A stretch of 64,000 nt of DNA from Diphasiastrum complanatum (lineage: Eukaryota > Streptophyta > Lycopodiopsida > Lycopodiales > Lycopodiaceae), in contig CM055092.1 of NCBI GenBank assembly GCA_029204225.1, forward strand, positions 13,876,059 through 13,940,058, given 5' to 3'. Positions 1 to 10,880 of the stretch are shown here, in pieces (the first letter of the stretch is position 1; each line of letters starts with the position of its first letter). The notes beneath the pieces were generated by a model, which had not been told where the DNA came from, did not search any database, and saw only the letters and a program-made list of their open reading frames with translations. A program made the position numbers and the translations under genes.

Positions 1-1
1 A

Positions 2-163
2 CAACTTGGAGACAACTCATCTCATTCCATCAAGGGTGAAGGAACAATCAGAGTCGAATTTCAGAAAGGTGAAGTAAAGTTGTTGTCCAATGTTCTTCAT
101 GCTCCTAATCTGACTAAAAATCTGCTTTCAATAAGCAGAATCATTGATTCTGGTCATAGGTAG
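2..163 (+). pseudogene. Copia protease-region fragment
   Basis: This short open stretch reads as the part of a Ty1/copia polyprotein just after the protease active site: a GDNSSHSIKGEGTI-like segment, then VLHAPNLTKNLLSISRI, the usual bridge between protease and the GAG-pre-integrase domain. The active-site Asp lies off the left edge. It ends at a stop at 161-163, where the coding strand abruptly switches. The family resemblance is clear. It is a relic piece of a larger element, probably related to the C1 copia fragments that follow. Confidence 0.7.
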
Positions 164-690
164 TGATACAGAGGGGCTTCTGGGTTGAAATAGCCATGAC
201 CCAAGTTTCATAGGCATCAGACAGACTCGATAATAGAGCCATCACTGCATCGGAATTTTCAATGACTGAGTTGGTTGCAATCATTTGCTCCATGAGATTT
301 TTGAAAGTGTTGAGATGACTTGAAACACTGTCTACATCAGGCATTATCAATGTGAAGAACTTCTTCTTGAGATGAAGTTTTGAGGTGACATCTCTGATAT
401 CGTAGAGAGTTGCTAGGATGTTCCAAGCATCATTAACAGTCTGAGTAGCTCGAACATGGCTGATTTAGGAATCTCTGATATTGAGCATGATCAAGGCAAA
501 TGCCTTGCCATCTCGTTGTTTCCATTTGGTGATGGTGGTTGCATCACCTTCTGGTTTGACTTCTGTGCCATCAGCGATGTCCCACAGCTCTTTGGCTAGT
601 AATACTACCTTCATCTTGTCCAGAGATGGTAGTTCTCTCCGTCGAGTTTGTCAATCAAAGATGAACTAGAAGACGGATCCATTCTGGCAT
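163..690 (-). pseudogene. Copia gag relic (family C1), UBN2-type
   Basis: Read on the minus strand from about 690, the protein opens MDPSSSSSLIDKLDGENY and continues through KVVLLAKELWDI and TKWKQRDGKAFALIMLNIRDS, the conserved start of plant copia gag (UBN2/DUF4219). It ends with a helical stretch that includes SSLSDAYETWVMAIST. At least one frameshift (near the LW motif) and stops break it. Its closest relative in the window is the minus-strand gag at 40440-40835. It lies antisense between two plus-strand copia pieces (2-163 and 962-1081), so part of the element has been inverted or a second copy is nested here. Confidence 0.75.
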
Positions 691-816
691 AGAGAGCAAG
701 ATCGTTGGTAGAAACACCAATATCGAAATACTTCTGGTTGTGCACTTGGTGAAATGATGTCTTGGTAGAAACAAGACTGATAACCCGCAATAGAAATGTA
801 GATTACTGAACCACCC

Positions 817-828
817 GCTCTGATACCA
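817..828 (-). promoter_or_regulatory. tRNA-Met primer-binding site of C1 copia
   Basis: The minus strand reads TGGTATCAGAGC, the standard plant PBS complementary to the 3' end of initiator tRNA-Met. It lies upstream of the minus-strand gag, as expected. A second, weaker match (TTCTGATACCATG on the plus strand) follows near 861-873. Confidence 0.75.
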
Positions 829-961
829 TGTCGAAAAATGGCTGGTTATCATAAATGAGTTCTGATACCATGTTGTGAAAATGATGGGAATGCAGAAGGA
901 TCGACTGATATCGGATTAGTAGAGATCTATATGCCTTGATTCACAGATAATGGCATTGGTT

Positions 962-1081
962 TTCTGTAGAACAGACTTTATGGCAGTAGATTACTTCACA
1001 AAGGCTCTATCAAAGGAGCAACATCTCAAATTTAACGATATGTTAAAGTTGAAAATCAAAGTTTTTCAGGATCCACATTAA
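962..1081 (+). pseudogene. Copia RNase H C-terminal fragment
   Basis: The frame reads FCRTDFMAVDYFTKALS and continues to a TAA stop at 1079-1081. This is the tail of the copia RNase H domain (DIFTKAL motif). The stop is followed at once by the polypurine tract AAGGGAGAG and the LTR, as in an intact 3' end. The upstream RNase H and RT are missing. It matches in form the C4 element tail at about 33840-33970. Confidence 0.75.
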
Positions 1082-1088
1082 GGGAGAG

Positions 1089-1887
1089 TGTTAGATTTCT
1101 TATGCTCAGCCTTAAACAAATCGTTCAAGTAATGAGCATCTTGAAAACCGAAGGCCGACAACATGTTTTCGGATCTTCACATTTTTTCTTTGAGATTTCT
1201 TTTGCCTTAAACGTTTTGTAAGACACCTTCGTCTTTTTCGCACCTTTGCAAAAAATGCGATACAATGGCCAAGTAAGTGGCCAGAATGCCTTGGAACCAT
1301 TTTTAAAGGCACCTTCGGTCTTTTTGTCTTTTTCGTTGCCTTTAGTCTAAGGGCACCTTTGGGATTTACATACCTTCAGTCTAAGGGCACCTTCAAGATC
1401 TATATACCTTTAGACTAAGGGCACCTTCGGATTTTTCGGGTTTCTGCTACATTGGCAGACCGACGTTGCCAACTTATCATCAACCCTAAAAACAGTTGGA
1501 CAACCAAATATTCCAAGAGCGGTTATCAACTTTTGTATATATACAAAACTGGAGTAAATGGCAGTTAAGGCTTATAAGATATTTGTCTCCCGACACTTGT
1601 AAGTATATATACTAGCTGAATTAAGCTATGTAAGTGTTAATCAAGTACTTTTTCAATCAGAGTTTTCTGTAGCCAGCGTTATCACGCTCAACAAGCTAAA
1701 GTTATTACTTCAAGCCATTGTACTCATTGTTGATATTAATCAGAGTGCAATTTTTGTCTCACTACTATATTGTTCATTTGCGCAATTTTGTATGAATCAT
1801 TCTATTTGAATATTTCTACTGCTAACTGTTGTGTTTCTGCTCAAAGCCTCGAGCTTCCGCTGCCGGTCATCCCCACGTTTTATGACA
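1089..1887 (+). repeat. Copia LTR, family C1
   Basis: It begins TGTTAGATTTCTTATG and ends TTTTATGACA. A diverged second copy lies inverted at 40919-41794 and aligns along its length, which fixes both ends. The U3 part contains imperfect repeats around AAGGGCACCTTCGG (about 1340-1440), with a different number and arrangement in the second copy. On the left it follows an RNase H tail and polypurine tract, so it is placed as a 3' LTR. On the right it runs straight into integrase. Confidence 0.8.
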
Positions 1888-1888
1888 T

Positions 1889-2174
1889 GGGAGCCCTCTA
1901 TTTTCTAACTTTCATTGATGATTTTTCTCGAAGAACTGTCACTAATTTTCTAAAAAACAAATCCGAGGCATTTAAATTCTTCAAACAGTTCAAAGCATCT
2001 GCAGAAAATTAGACCCAGAGGATAATCAAAGCTCTCTACACACTGACGGAGGAGGAGAATTTATCTCCACCGAATTTAAGGAGTTTTGCAAGGCAAACGA
2101 AATACACCAACAATACACAACGAGCTACTCACCTCAGTCCAATGGTGTAACAGAACGGAAGAATCAGACACTTA
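1889..2174 (+). pseudogene. Copia integrase core fragment
   Basis: The frame encodes [15 protein letters not shown], then LYTDGGGEFISTEFKEF, then SPQSNGVTERKNQTL. It therefore shows the D, D and E positions of the DDE integrase core in order. A TAG stop interrupts it after ASAEN. It starts directly at the end of the C1 LTR with no primer site, leader, gag or protease, so a large internal deletion joined LTR to integrase. It is cut off downstream by a (GA)n tract. Confidence 0.8.
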
Positions 2175-3130
<956 letters not shown>

Positions 3131-3193
3131 ATTATTGGAGTCCTTACCGTTCGGATTTTGACAAGGATTTTATTTCAAGGCAAGTTCATTCGG

Positions 3194-3974
<781 letters not shown>

Positions 3975-4041
3975 CAGGTTGTCACAGACAATGCTGCGAA
4001 TTGCATTGCCATGGGTAGGCTCGTTAATGAGACCTACCCGT
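3975..4041 (+). pseudogene. hAT-family transposase fragment (DUF659-like)
   Basis: The frame reads QVVTDNAANCIAMGRLVNETYP and then stops. The string VVTDNAANCxAxGRLLxExYP is characteristic of the DUF659 region of plant hAT-related transposases, which includes catalytic-core residues. Only about 22 residues remain, directly against a minus-strand gypsy RT relic. The resemblance is specific but the fragment is very short. Confidence 0.55.
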
Positions 4042-4243
4042 AAAGTGCCTTTAGATTGACACGGATTTGCATTTTGCCATTCTTCTTGGAAACAATGATT
4101 ATGGGTGACATTGATTCTGTGTGCTTGATTTCATAAATGAGATCAGCATCGAGCAACTTCTGCAACTCTTGCTTGATCAACTCGGTGTAATTTGGGTTGT
4201 AGTAGTAATATCGGCTCACCTTTGGTGTTGCTCCTTCGACCAA
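4034..4243 (-). pseudogene. Gypsy reverse transcriptase N-terminal fragment
   Basis: The protein contains GATPKVSRYYY, KQELQKLLDADLIYEIK and SPIIIVSKKNGKMQIRVNLKAL. This is the conserved entry to Ty3/gypsy RT (E-K-Q-hinge, then SPxVxVxKKxGxxRxxVDxRxLN), with Asp-Tyr of the VDYR motif replaced. The rest of RT is missing to the left. The gag relic of probably the same element lies to the right on the same strand. Confidence 0.7.
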
Positions 4244-4879
4244 AGGTATAGTGTGCTAAACCATAGATGATGGAATTTCGATTCGTGTGTGATAGTTTCT
4301 GCAATGCTTCTGATGACATCATAATGGTTCTCTCGAAGTTGTATTTGGTTTAATGTTCAGCCAATCTAACAAGACACCCTTTTCTTGAGGTGCAAGTCAA
4401 AGAAACTCTCCAATAGAGATGCTCATTCTACTAGATAGAATGTTTGTCAGCAATTCCATCCTTGGAGTTTCGGGTTCAACCATACAAAACGGTCCTTCCC
4501 GATGGTGTAGTCACATGTTCACATCAGATCTGTGTGGTGAACCTTTCGTGCCATCACTTATTGATGCCCTCTTAATGAAGTGTCTTGAGAAGCTGTCGGT
4601 TGTTTTGTGGCTTTAGCAAGTTCCTCGGCCTGTTCTTCTTGTATCCAATGTATGATCTTCTGATATTGATTTGCTCTTCCTTCACATTAGGAGAAGATAG
4701 TTTTGCTCCTCTTGATGTTGTTGATCAATTGGCAATGATATAGAGTGTGGTGACAATGGAGCTACCTCCTTGTGCTTTTGTGCAGCAAACAATGAGACAT
4801 TGAGATAGGGAGGCTTGTTGGTACACTCGTGCCTACTCATTGAACTACAATTCAGTTCAATGGTGCACTGGTGCTAACT

Positions 4880-6075
4880 CTCAATGGACAGTTCTTGTAA
4901 CAGTGTCCATATCCACACTCACGGCAAAAGGGTATATAAACTCCTTTGTTTGGACATTCTGGCATCCATAGCATCTGTATGATCTGTCCCCTTGGCGTTG
5001 TGGTTGTGCAGTATATGTGACATAATACTCATTAATGGCAGGATCGACAAAAAAATTTTCAGATCCATGTCATTGTTGCATTTCATGTTAGGAAAATGTT
5101 TAGGTTTTGTTGTCATGAGATTCACCTGAGCTGGTTGAGGATTATTCGGCCTTGGTGGTGCTAGTAGTGCCATTCTTTATTAATGAGAGGCTGGTCCAAG
5201 CTTTGGTGTTGCATTAGGTGCTCCTTGATGATAGGCATAAGAGGTCTGGAACTAAGCTCTCTCTTGTTGTATAATTCGTGGATTGTGGAGGCAAAATAAG
5301 CAATGTCATATGAAGATGCATTGCATAAGTGGCAATATCTATGTATCAGCTTCAAATTTGGCTTTAGTACCGGACACTCATTTGAAGTGTGGTTCTAGGT
5401 ACAAATTAGACACCATACGACGTCTCGTCGAGAATATTGTTGCTAATATGGCTCTAATTGAGGTTGATGCAATCGAAGGTGTCGATGCATAAACAGATGT
5501 AGGTCTCGGTGTGGAATCATCATCTGATCCTTCATCATCTTTCCTCATCGCGTCTATCATTTCTTCATGCAATGAGACATACTGCTCTCATCTTTTAAGC
5601 TCGCGTCAAATACTTTTGGATAGTCCTGCAAGGAACCACATGATGACCGCATGATCAAGAGTCAACTCCACATTACACTTAGATCTTAGGTCTTTTTTTG
5701 ATATAATCTCTGACTCTTGCTCTTTTTTCCATCTTGATTTTGCTGAGCAAGAGAAATGGGTCTTCGAGGAAGTTCCACGGCTTAAATCTGGTGATCAAAG
5801 CTGCTTTTACCACTTCCCAATTTGTTCATTCTTGTGTTGTTTGGTTGAAGAACTAGTCTAAAGCCACTCTTGTCAAGGACATTGGAAACAGCTTCAACTT
5901 CACATGAGGTTAGGACTATGCATGATGACACCTTTTCCCAGGGATGCCTTACCACTTGCACAAAGTTGTTATAATGGAGAGCCACTTTATGGCCACCCAC
6001 ACTACAATGTTGTGCTCCAGTAGGTGTGCTCCAACAGAATGCTCCAATAGGACTTGTACCTTGGAATGTTGACAA
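4880..6075 (-). pseudogene. Gypsy gag relic with zinc-binding remnant
   Basis: On the minus strand several frames together give a retrotransposon gag. They include a retrotrans_gag-like helical part near 5600-5800 (RVRDYIKKR and WFLAGLSK motifs), an acidic linker (MRKDDEGSDDDS, 5378-5572) and a Cys-rich segment RCYGCQNVQ near 4950. Many stops and frameshifts. 4244-4880 on the same strand is probably the protease/linker region, but I see no clear active site there. Architecture resembles the gag at 26780-27760. Confidence 0.5.
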
Positions 6076-6079
6076 ACCT

Positions 6080-6616
6080 TACTTAAATGTTTTCACTTGT
6101 TGCCACATGGTAGATGGGCTAATTGTGCCCAAAGGGAACAAGCCGCAAAAGGTTTCAATGAATCCTCGGTCCCTAATAAACAAATCAAAGCACATTCAAT
6201 GGGTTTTAAACTGAAGTTGGAAAAATCAAGTCTATCGTTACATGTTAAACATAAATTGTTTGTTGGTAACTTTCTTTCATGAAAAAGAAAGAACAGATAA
6301 AATCAAACCAAAATCCCAAGATAATGTTACCACTCAAGAAGGAGCTACTTCCATTACCATAGACAAGGAAAACCCCATATGCTATTTGGAAGCTTTTTGA
6401 CAAGATATATACAACTATTAGTCAAAATTTTGATGCAATACTAGCTAAGTAAACAGGAAAGAGCCCTATCAATTGAGAAATTCAAGGTCCTACAAAATGC
6501 CTAGGCATTAGAATGCATTTTATTTTGCACTCCACATCATTTCCAACAATGATTTTATCTTTCCTGTATCATGCTCACGTAAAAACTCTACCTAGTTCAT
6601 TTGTGCAGGCATTATG
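6080..6616. other. Non-coding interval
   Basis: AT-rich sequence with short frames of no recognisable family. No LTR end, primer site or tandem repeat is visible. Confidence 0.4.
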
Positions 6617-6832
6617 GACTCGGTAGCGGGTGCAAGCAAGCTCGCTACCGTGTGTAGCAGGTGGCCTTCACACACCGAGTCACCCTGCGGCGAGGTGCTT
6701 TGAAGGCTGCCTGCTACAGGTAGCAGGCCTGCCCACGCCTACTAATAGGCATAATTTGCCATTTGGGCCCTTCAACTGCCCTTCAATCGACAGCTTGTTA
6801 CACTATGGCTCTGAACGTCTGTGTTCAGAGCC
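6617..6832. repeat. GC-rich cluster of perfect inverted repeats
   Basis: Four perfect stems occur in about 215 bp. GACTCGGT (6617-6624) pairs with ACCGAGTC (6674-6681). Within it CGGTAGCG (6621-6628) pairs with CGCTACCG (6643-6650). GCCTGCTAC (6709-6717) pairs with GTAGCAGGC (6720-6728). GGCTCTGAAC (6807-6816) pairs with GTTCAGAGCC (6823-6832). The patch is GC-rich in AT-rich surroundings. It may be the end of a foldback or Helitron-like element, but no CTRR terminus or terminal repeat is evident. Confidence 0.6.
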
Positions 6833-7102
6833 AATGAAAATGTGGTAGTTGTCCACTATCAGCCCAAATGCAAATTATGTGGTACAATTGTCCTTCTTTT
6901 TATTGTACACAAAACTAAATAGATTTGGAACATAAAGGGCATTATATCAGTGAACCCTGTGGGCTTTGAAGCACAAGGGACATTATGTCCATAAAGCTCA
7001 TAATCCGTAGATGGCAACTGTCCAAAAAGAGAGTTAAAGCTTAAGAAGAGAGCTTGACACTGTTCCCGTTTTCTTTTTAGAAAAATAGGACTGTCCAAAA
7101 AG

Positions 7103-7435
7103 ATGTGTTGTCAGATACCACTTTACCTGACTTGCAATGAAATCTTTACTTTCCTCATCAGATATGCCCGATCATTGTGTTCTTACAACAAATCCAACTG
7201 GCAATTCACCAGCAATTTCATGATTCATCGTTCTTTCTGCAGACAAACTTTTCCAGTCAAATTTTCTAATGATGATCACGAAGTGAAAGAGATATTTTTT
7301 TATCCGCATTCGAAGGATGTGAAACAAGAAGTGCCTCTAGTTCAGCTGGTGGCACCTCCATTATCGTATACATCTCTTGTTAAGGAAATGTCTAGCACTG
7401 AAATTTTTGCAATACTAAACTGTCAATTAATCTAG
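7103..7435 (+). CDS. Unrecognised 110-residue ORF
   Basis: An open frame with mixed composition that is not obviously a shadow of another gene. I recognise no family, signal peptide or domain. It ends TEIFAILNCQLI. It lies in a 900-bp interval (6833-7717) that otherwise holds nothing I can name. It may be a chance ORF or a fragment of a host or transposon exon. Confidence 0.12.
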   Translation: MCCQIPLYLTCNEIFTFLIRYARSLCSYNKSNWQFTSNFMIHRSFCRQTFPVKFSNDDHEVKEIFFYPHSKDVKQEVPLVQLVAPPLSYTSLVKEMSSTEIFAILNCQLI

Positions 7436-7717
7436 AAAGCCTCGTACTTGATAAGTTCCTTCAAATGATCCACGATAAAGACTTTCTCGTCTTCATCTAT
7501 GTGACCAAAATCACTTGTACTGTAGCCACCCATCTTTGTCAACTGCTAAGGCAGTAGACAGGGTCATTGCACATGATTGTAACTTGTAAGCCATTGATCT
7601 CAAAAATATTTTCACAAAGTTTTTATGAATTACTACTTGGTTTCCAAAGAACAAAACCGTACAAATTCTGGAGAAGCAGCAAGCCTTTCATACACTGAGA
7701 GTTTGTTACCTAGAACT

Positions 7718-8633
7718 TGTTGCGTCGATGCCTCAAAGGGCGCTGGGACTTGAGCGGTTTACCCAACACGCGCTTAAGTCTAACATTCATCCATCATCCA
7801 CTTACGTAAAAGCCAACTCAAAAACGTAACAAGATTAACCATTCAGACTTAAGAAAACTGGAATCCCAACCAACCCAAAAGCCAACTCAGAATCCGTCCC
7901 CAAAAGATAACCAAAGGCAAAGACAAGCCACATATGAAACCCAAGGCATAGTGGTCGCCAAACTAACCAATTGGCATAGCGGCAAGCCACACGTCGGTGA
8001 CGTGGACCCTTAGGCGCCGGCGACGCAAAAAGGTTGTAGTAAAGGTCCTTCCACTTGGACCAGTCCCGGAGGCAAAACCGAAATGGTAATCATCCCCAAG
8101 GATCAACTTTATTAAATCTGGAAGGGGTTACATTCATACATAGAATGACCGGTCTCGGGGCCACCAACACGTGCTGGGCATTGTGCCTGACTCGTGCTAG
8201 TAGAGGGAGCTGAGACCTGGCAACTAGATTCCTGGCGCTGGTTGAGCTGCCCAAGTTTCTGTCTGCCGGACTCCCCCTATAATTCTGCTGTGATTCGACG
8301 CACCCCCTCTGTCCTGAAATATAGTGCTTTCTGGTAAAGCACGCTTTTTAGGACTTAGTTTTTATTTTGCTGATTAAGCCTAGCAAGCTTGGCAGAATCA
8401 GTTTGGCTCCCGGACATGGGTCCCGGGAGCCGTCTTAGCGGCAGAATCAACTTGCATCCTGACTAGGCCATGACTCGAGCTCCAGAGCTAGCTCATTACT
8501 TGTGACTACTTGACTGGCTCACCACAGGCCGGAGGCTCAGTCCTTGACGTTCTAACTTGCTCTGGGACCTTAGAGAGTGTCACCCCTTAAAGTCTTACAG
8601 GGCACGTTGGGTACCCGAGTCAACTTTACAACA
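7718..8633 (-). repeat. Family A 3' LTR (minus strand)
   Basis: Read on the minus strand, it starts TGTTGTAAAGTTGACTCGGG at 8633 and ends GCAACA at 7718. It aligns along its length with plus-strand 10881-11799 and minus-strand 61980-62897. An AATAAA polyadenylation motif followed by GTTGATCC (plus-strand complement near 8100) is conserved in the copies. The purine-rich GAGGGGAGGA immediately outside its start (8634-8643) marks it as a 3' LTR. Confidence 0.88.
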
Positions 8634-8670
8634 TCCTCCCCTCGTTTGAGAAAGCTGATGTCCTCATCAG
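8634..8670 (-). promoter_or_regulatory. Family A polypurine tract and adjoining hairpin
   Basis: On the minus strand the 3' LTR is preceded by GAGGGGAGGA (8634-8643), the expected primer for plus-strand DNA synthesis. Just upstream is CTGATG-AGGA-CATCAG (8655-8670), a perfect 6-bp stem with a 4-base loop. The same hairpin precedes the polypurine tract of family B at 61858-61877. Confidence 0.75.
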
Positions 8671-8999
8671 GGCCAAACTAGAACCTAAGACTCATGGCAC
8701 GGGCTTAATTCACCGGCCAGACGTTATTCACATATACAAGGGCACGGGCTTGATTCACCATCCAAAGGAGACCAACTGTAAATAGAAGCAAAAACATTGT
8801 GTTTGCACCCAGCACAGGAAAAGTGTGGTTCTAGTTCACTTACGTAAAACCTGTGTAAAGCTGCTGCACTTAGACATTAGACTGAAGCTCACTCCTCGAT
8901 GAGAAATGCAGCTTACTTTATTAACATGAAAGAAAAAGGTACTTACGGCTCCCTTAAACCTTAGATATGTCGTTTTTGTCGTACGTCTGGATGAGTCCC

Positions 9000-9920
9000 T
9001 TAGGACTCTAGATTTTTTGTTTGATCGCCCAGGTTGAACTCCTTGAGCTCTGCATCGGCACTTAGATTCACCTCTGATGTAGAAGTTGCAGGCAATGTTC
9101 GCTCCATTTGACCTCGCGTCAGTTGGTTTGTCACTACTGGATGTCCTTCGTTAAAGAGGTGAGCTTTCGCTTGGTCACACAAGTTGAGCTCCTTGAGCTC
9201 TGCATCGGCACTTGGATTCACCTCCGATGTAGAAGATGCATGCAATGTTGGCTCCATTTGACCTCGCGTCAGCTGGTTTGTCACTGCTGGATGTCCTTCG
9301 TTAAAGAGGTGAGCTTTCACTTCGTCACACAAGTTGAGCTCCTTAAGCTCTGCATCGGCACTTGGATTCACCTTTGATGTAGAAACTACATGCAATGTTG
9401 GCTCCATTTGGTCCCATGTCAGCTGGTTTGTCACTGCTGGCTGCCCTTCGTTAAAGAGGTGAATGAGATTGGGAGGGATGGTTGGCTCAGGTTCATTTGT
9501 GTCGTTCTTTTCTAGTTGGTCCCCCGGCACAGCTCTGACGACACAAGGTCTCCTGCCATTATATAATAACACAAGGTTAACCCCTTTTGCCAAGATGGCC
9601 ACCACGTGTTCGTTAAACCAGCTTAATCTCAAAGATAGCATCGAAGGCATCCATCTTCAAGATTGTGAACGTTAGTCGATTCTTCCAGTTCCCAGAGAGA
9701 TTGGTAAGTTGGTTGCCAATCTACAAGTGGTCTTTGTACCTTTCGCGGTCTCCACATAAGTAGGAGTCACATTATCTTCACATTGGATGTCCAATTCCCC
9801 TGCCAGTTTTTCTGACAAGTAGTTATGTGACGCTCCTAGGTCTACCATGAAGTAAATGATCTTGTCTTGAATACAGCCTTTCAGGTACAATAAGTTTGAT
9901 CCTTTCGCAGGAGTCGCCAT
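9000..9920 (-). pseudogene. Family A aspartic protease region with 50-residue tandem repeats
   Basis: Two minus-strand frames (9672-9920, then 9000-9650) form one protein broken by a single-base frameshift near 9660-9690, visible by comparison with 13144-13551. The N-terminal part carries the retropepsin-like active-site region YFMVDLGASHNYLS, with Leu in place of the usual Ser/Thr after Asp. The second half has ILxLSWF, the hydrophobic-Gly part of the fold. The tail holds three tandem 50-residue repeats (150-bp period, anchors GCATCGGCA at 9052, 9202 and 9352), each beginning HLFNEGxPAVTNQLT. No RT, RNase H or integrase follows before the 3' LTR. Confidence 0.75.
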
Positions 9921-10062
9921 GAGATGTTCACGATACGCCGCAAGTGCCCCTATCTATTGTAAGGCATTCAGGTCGGACTCCATCAAATCCGTTTCTGGGT
10001 CTTCTTCGTCATCATGTTCACCATCCTATCAAATCCTACAATGGCAGCCATGATTTGCTTGT

Positions 10063-10880
10063 TCAATGGTTTGGGGCATGACCTCCAAGAGTGACCTTGC
10101 AGTTGAAGTAGCGCATGGAACTGCCCACTGTTGGTGAGCTGTTGTTGTGACAAGCTGAAGGTCCAACATTGTTTCTTCTCTGGAACATGTTCCCTCCATT
10201 GTTGCCTTGGTTGCCAAACCCTGTTTTTGTTGGGAATCTGTTCACGCTACTTGAGTCTTGGTTGCCATTTGAAGCTGAGTCTCCCCTTGAAAAGAAGCTC
10301 GGACTCGGTCCGGATCCACTAAATACTCTTGTTGAGGTTGAGGGAGCAGATGGTGCCAATGTGTTCACATAATCACAAACCATTTCAGCGGCCCAAATAG
10401 TTGAATTGAAATCATGGGGCATGTAGCTGTCTATTGCACGTCGGGTCCAAGACTACATTCCAGACAAGAGGTAATGAGTTTTTTCCGCCTCGGACATATC
10501 TTCAATAACCCATACACTATCTGAATTTATTGAGGTAATCTCGCAATGAACCTTTCTGCTTGAGCCCTGATAATTCTATCCTCAATCTCATGTGTGAATC
10601 CTTTGGTATGAACTCCTCTCGTAACGCGGTTTTGAACGCGTCCCATGTCTAGAAATGCATTTCTGCCATCCGGTACCAGTTTGTAGTGTAGCCCTCAAAA
10701 TATGCTAATGCCAAGTCCGATCTTTCTTCTTCAGGAATGTTCATCAGACGGAAGTAATGGCCCATGTGAAACAATCAATCTTCCACAATTCGAATGCCAC
10801 GCTCTCCTTTGAAAGTAGGTGGTGCTTTTATTTTGGCAGACTTCTTTGGGCCTTCTGTGTTTCGCGCTCGTGGTTCTCTC
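10063..10880 (-). pseudogene. Family A gag relic, truncated at N-terminus
   Basis: Minus-strand frames give a Ty3/gypsy-type gag: a FKGERGIRIVEDWLFHMGHYFRL-like start near 10800 and a helical capsid core. A Ser/Gly/Asn-rich linker follows (ASNGNQDSSSVNRFPTK), then FQRRNNVGPSACHNNSS before a degraded zinc-knuckle (YFNCKVTLGGHAPNH here; CFNYHQQGHSWRSC in the plus-strand copy at about 12920). Frameshifts and a few stops are present. The N-terminus is cut exactly where a plus-strand family A LTR begins at 10881. It lies upstream of the protease at 9000-9920. Confidence 0.65.

Noticed and set aside
6807-6832. Helitron 3' terminal hairpin
   Set aside because: The hairpin is perfect, but no CTRR end follows within the usual distance on either strand.
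8655-8670. CTGATGA next to the polypurine tract as a hammerhead ribozyme core (as in retrozymes)
   Set aside because: CUGAUGA is present, but the required GAAA box and stem I/III arrangement are not found in either A or B; the string is explained by a simple hairpin.
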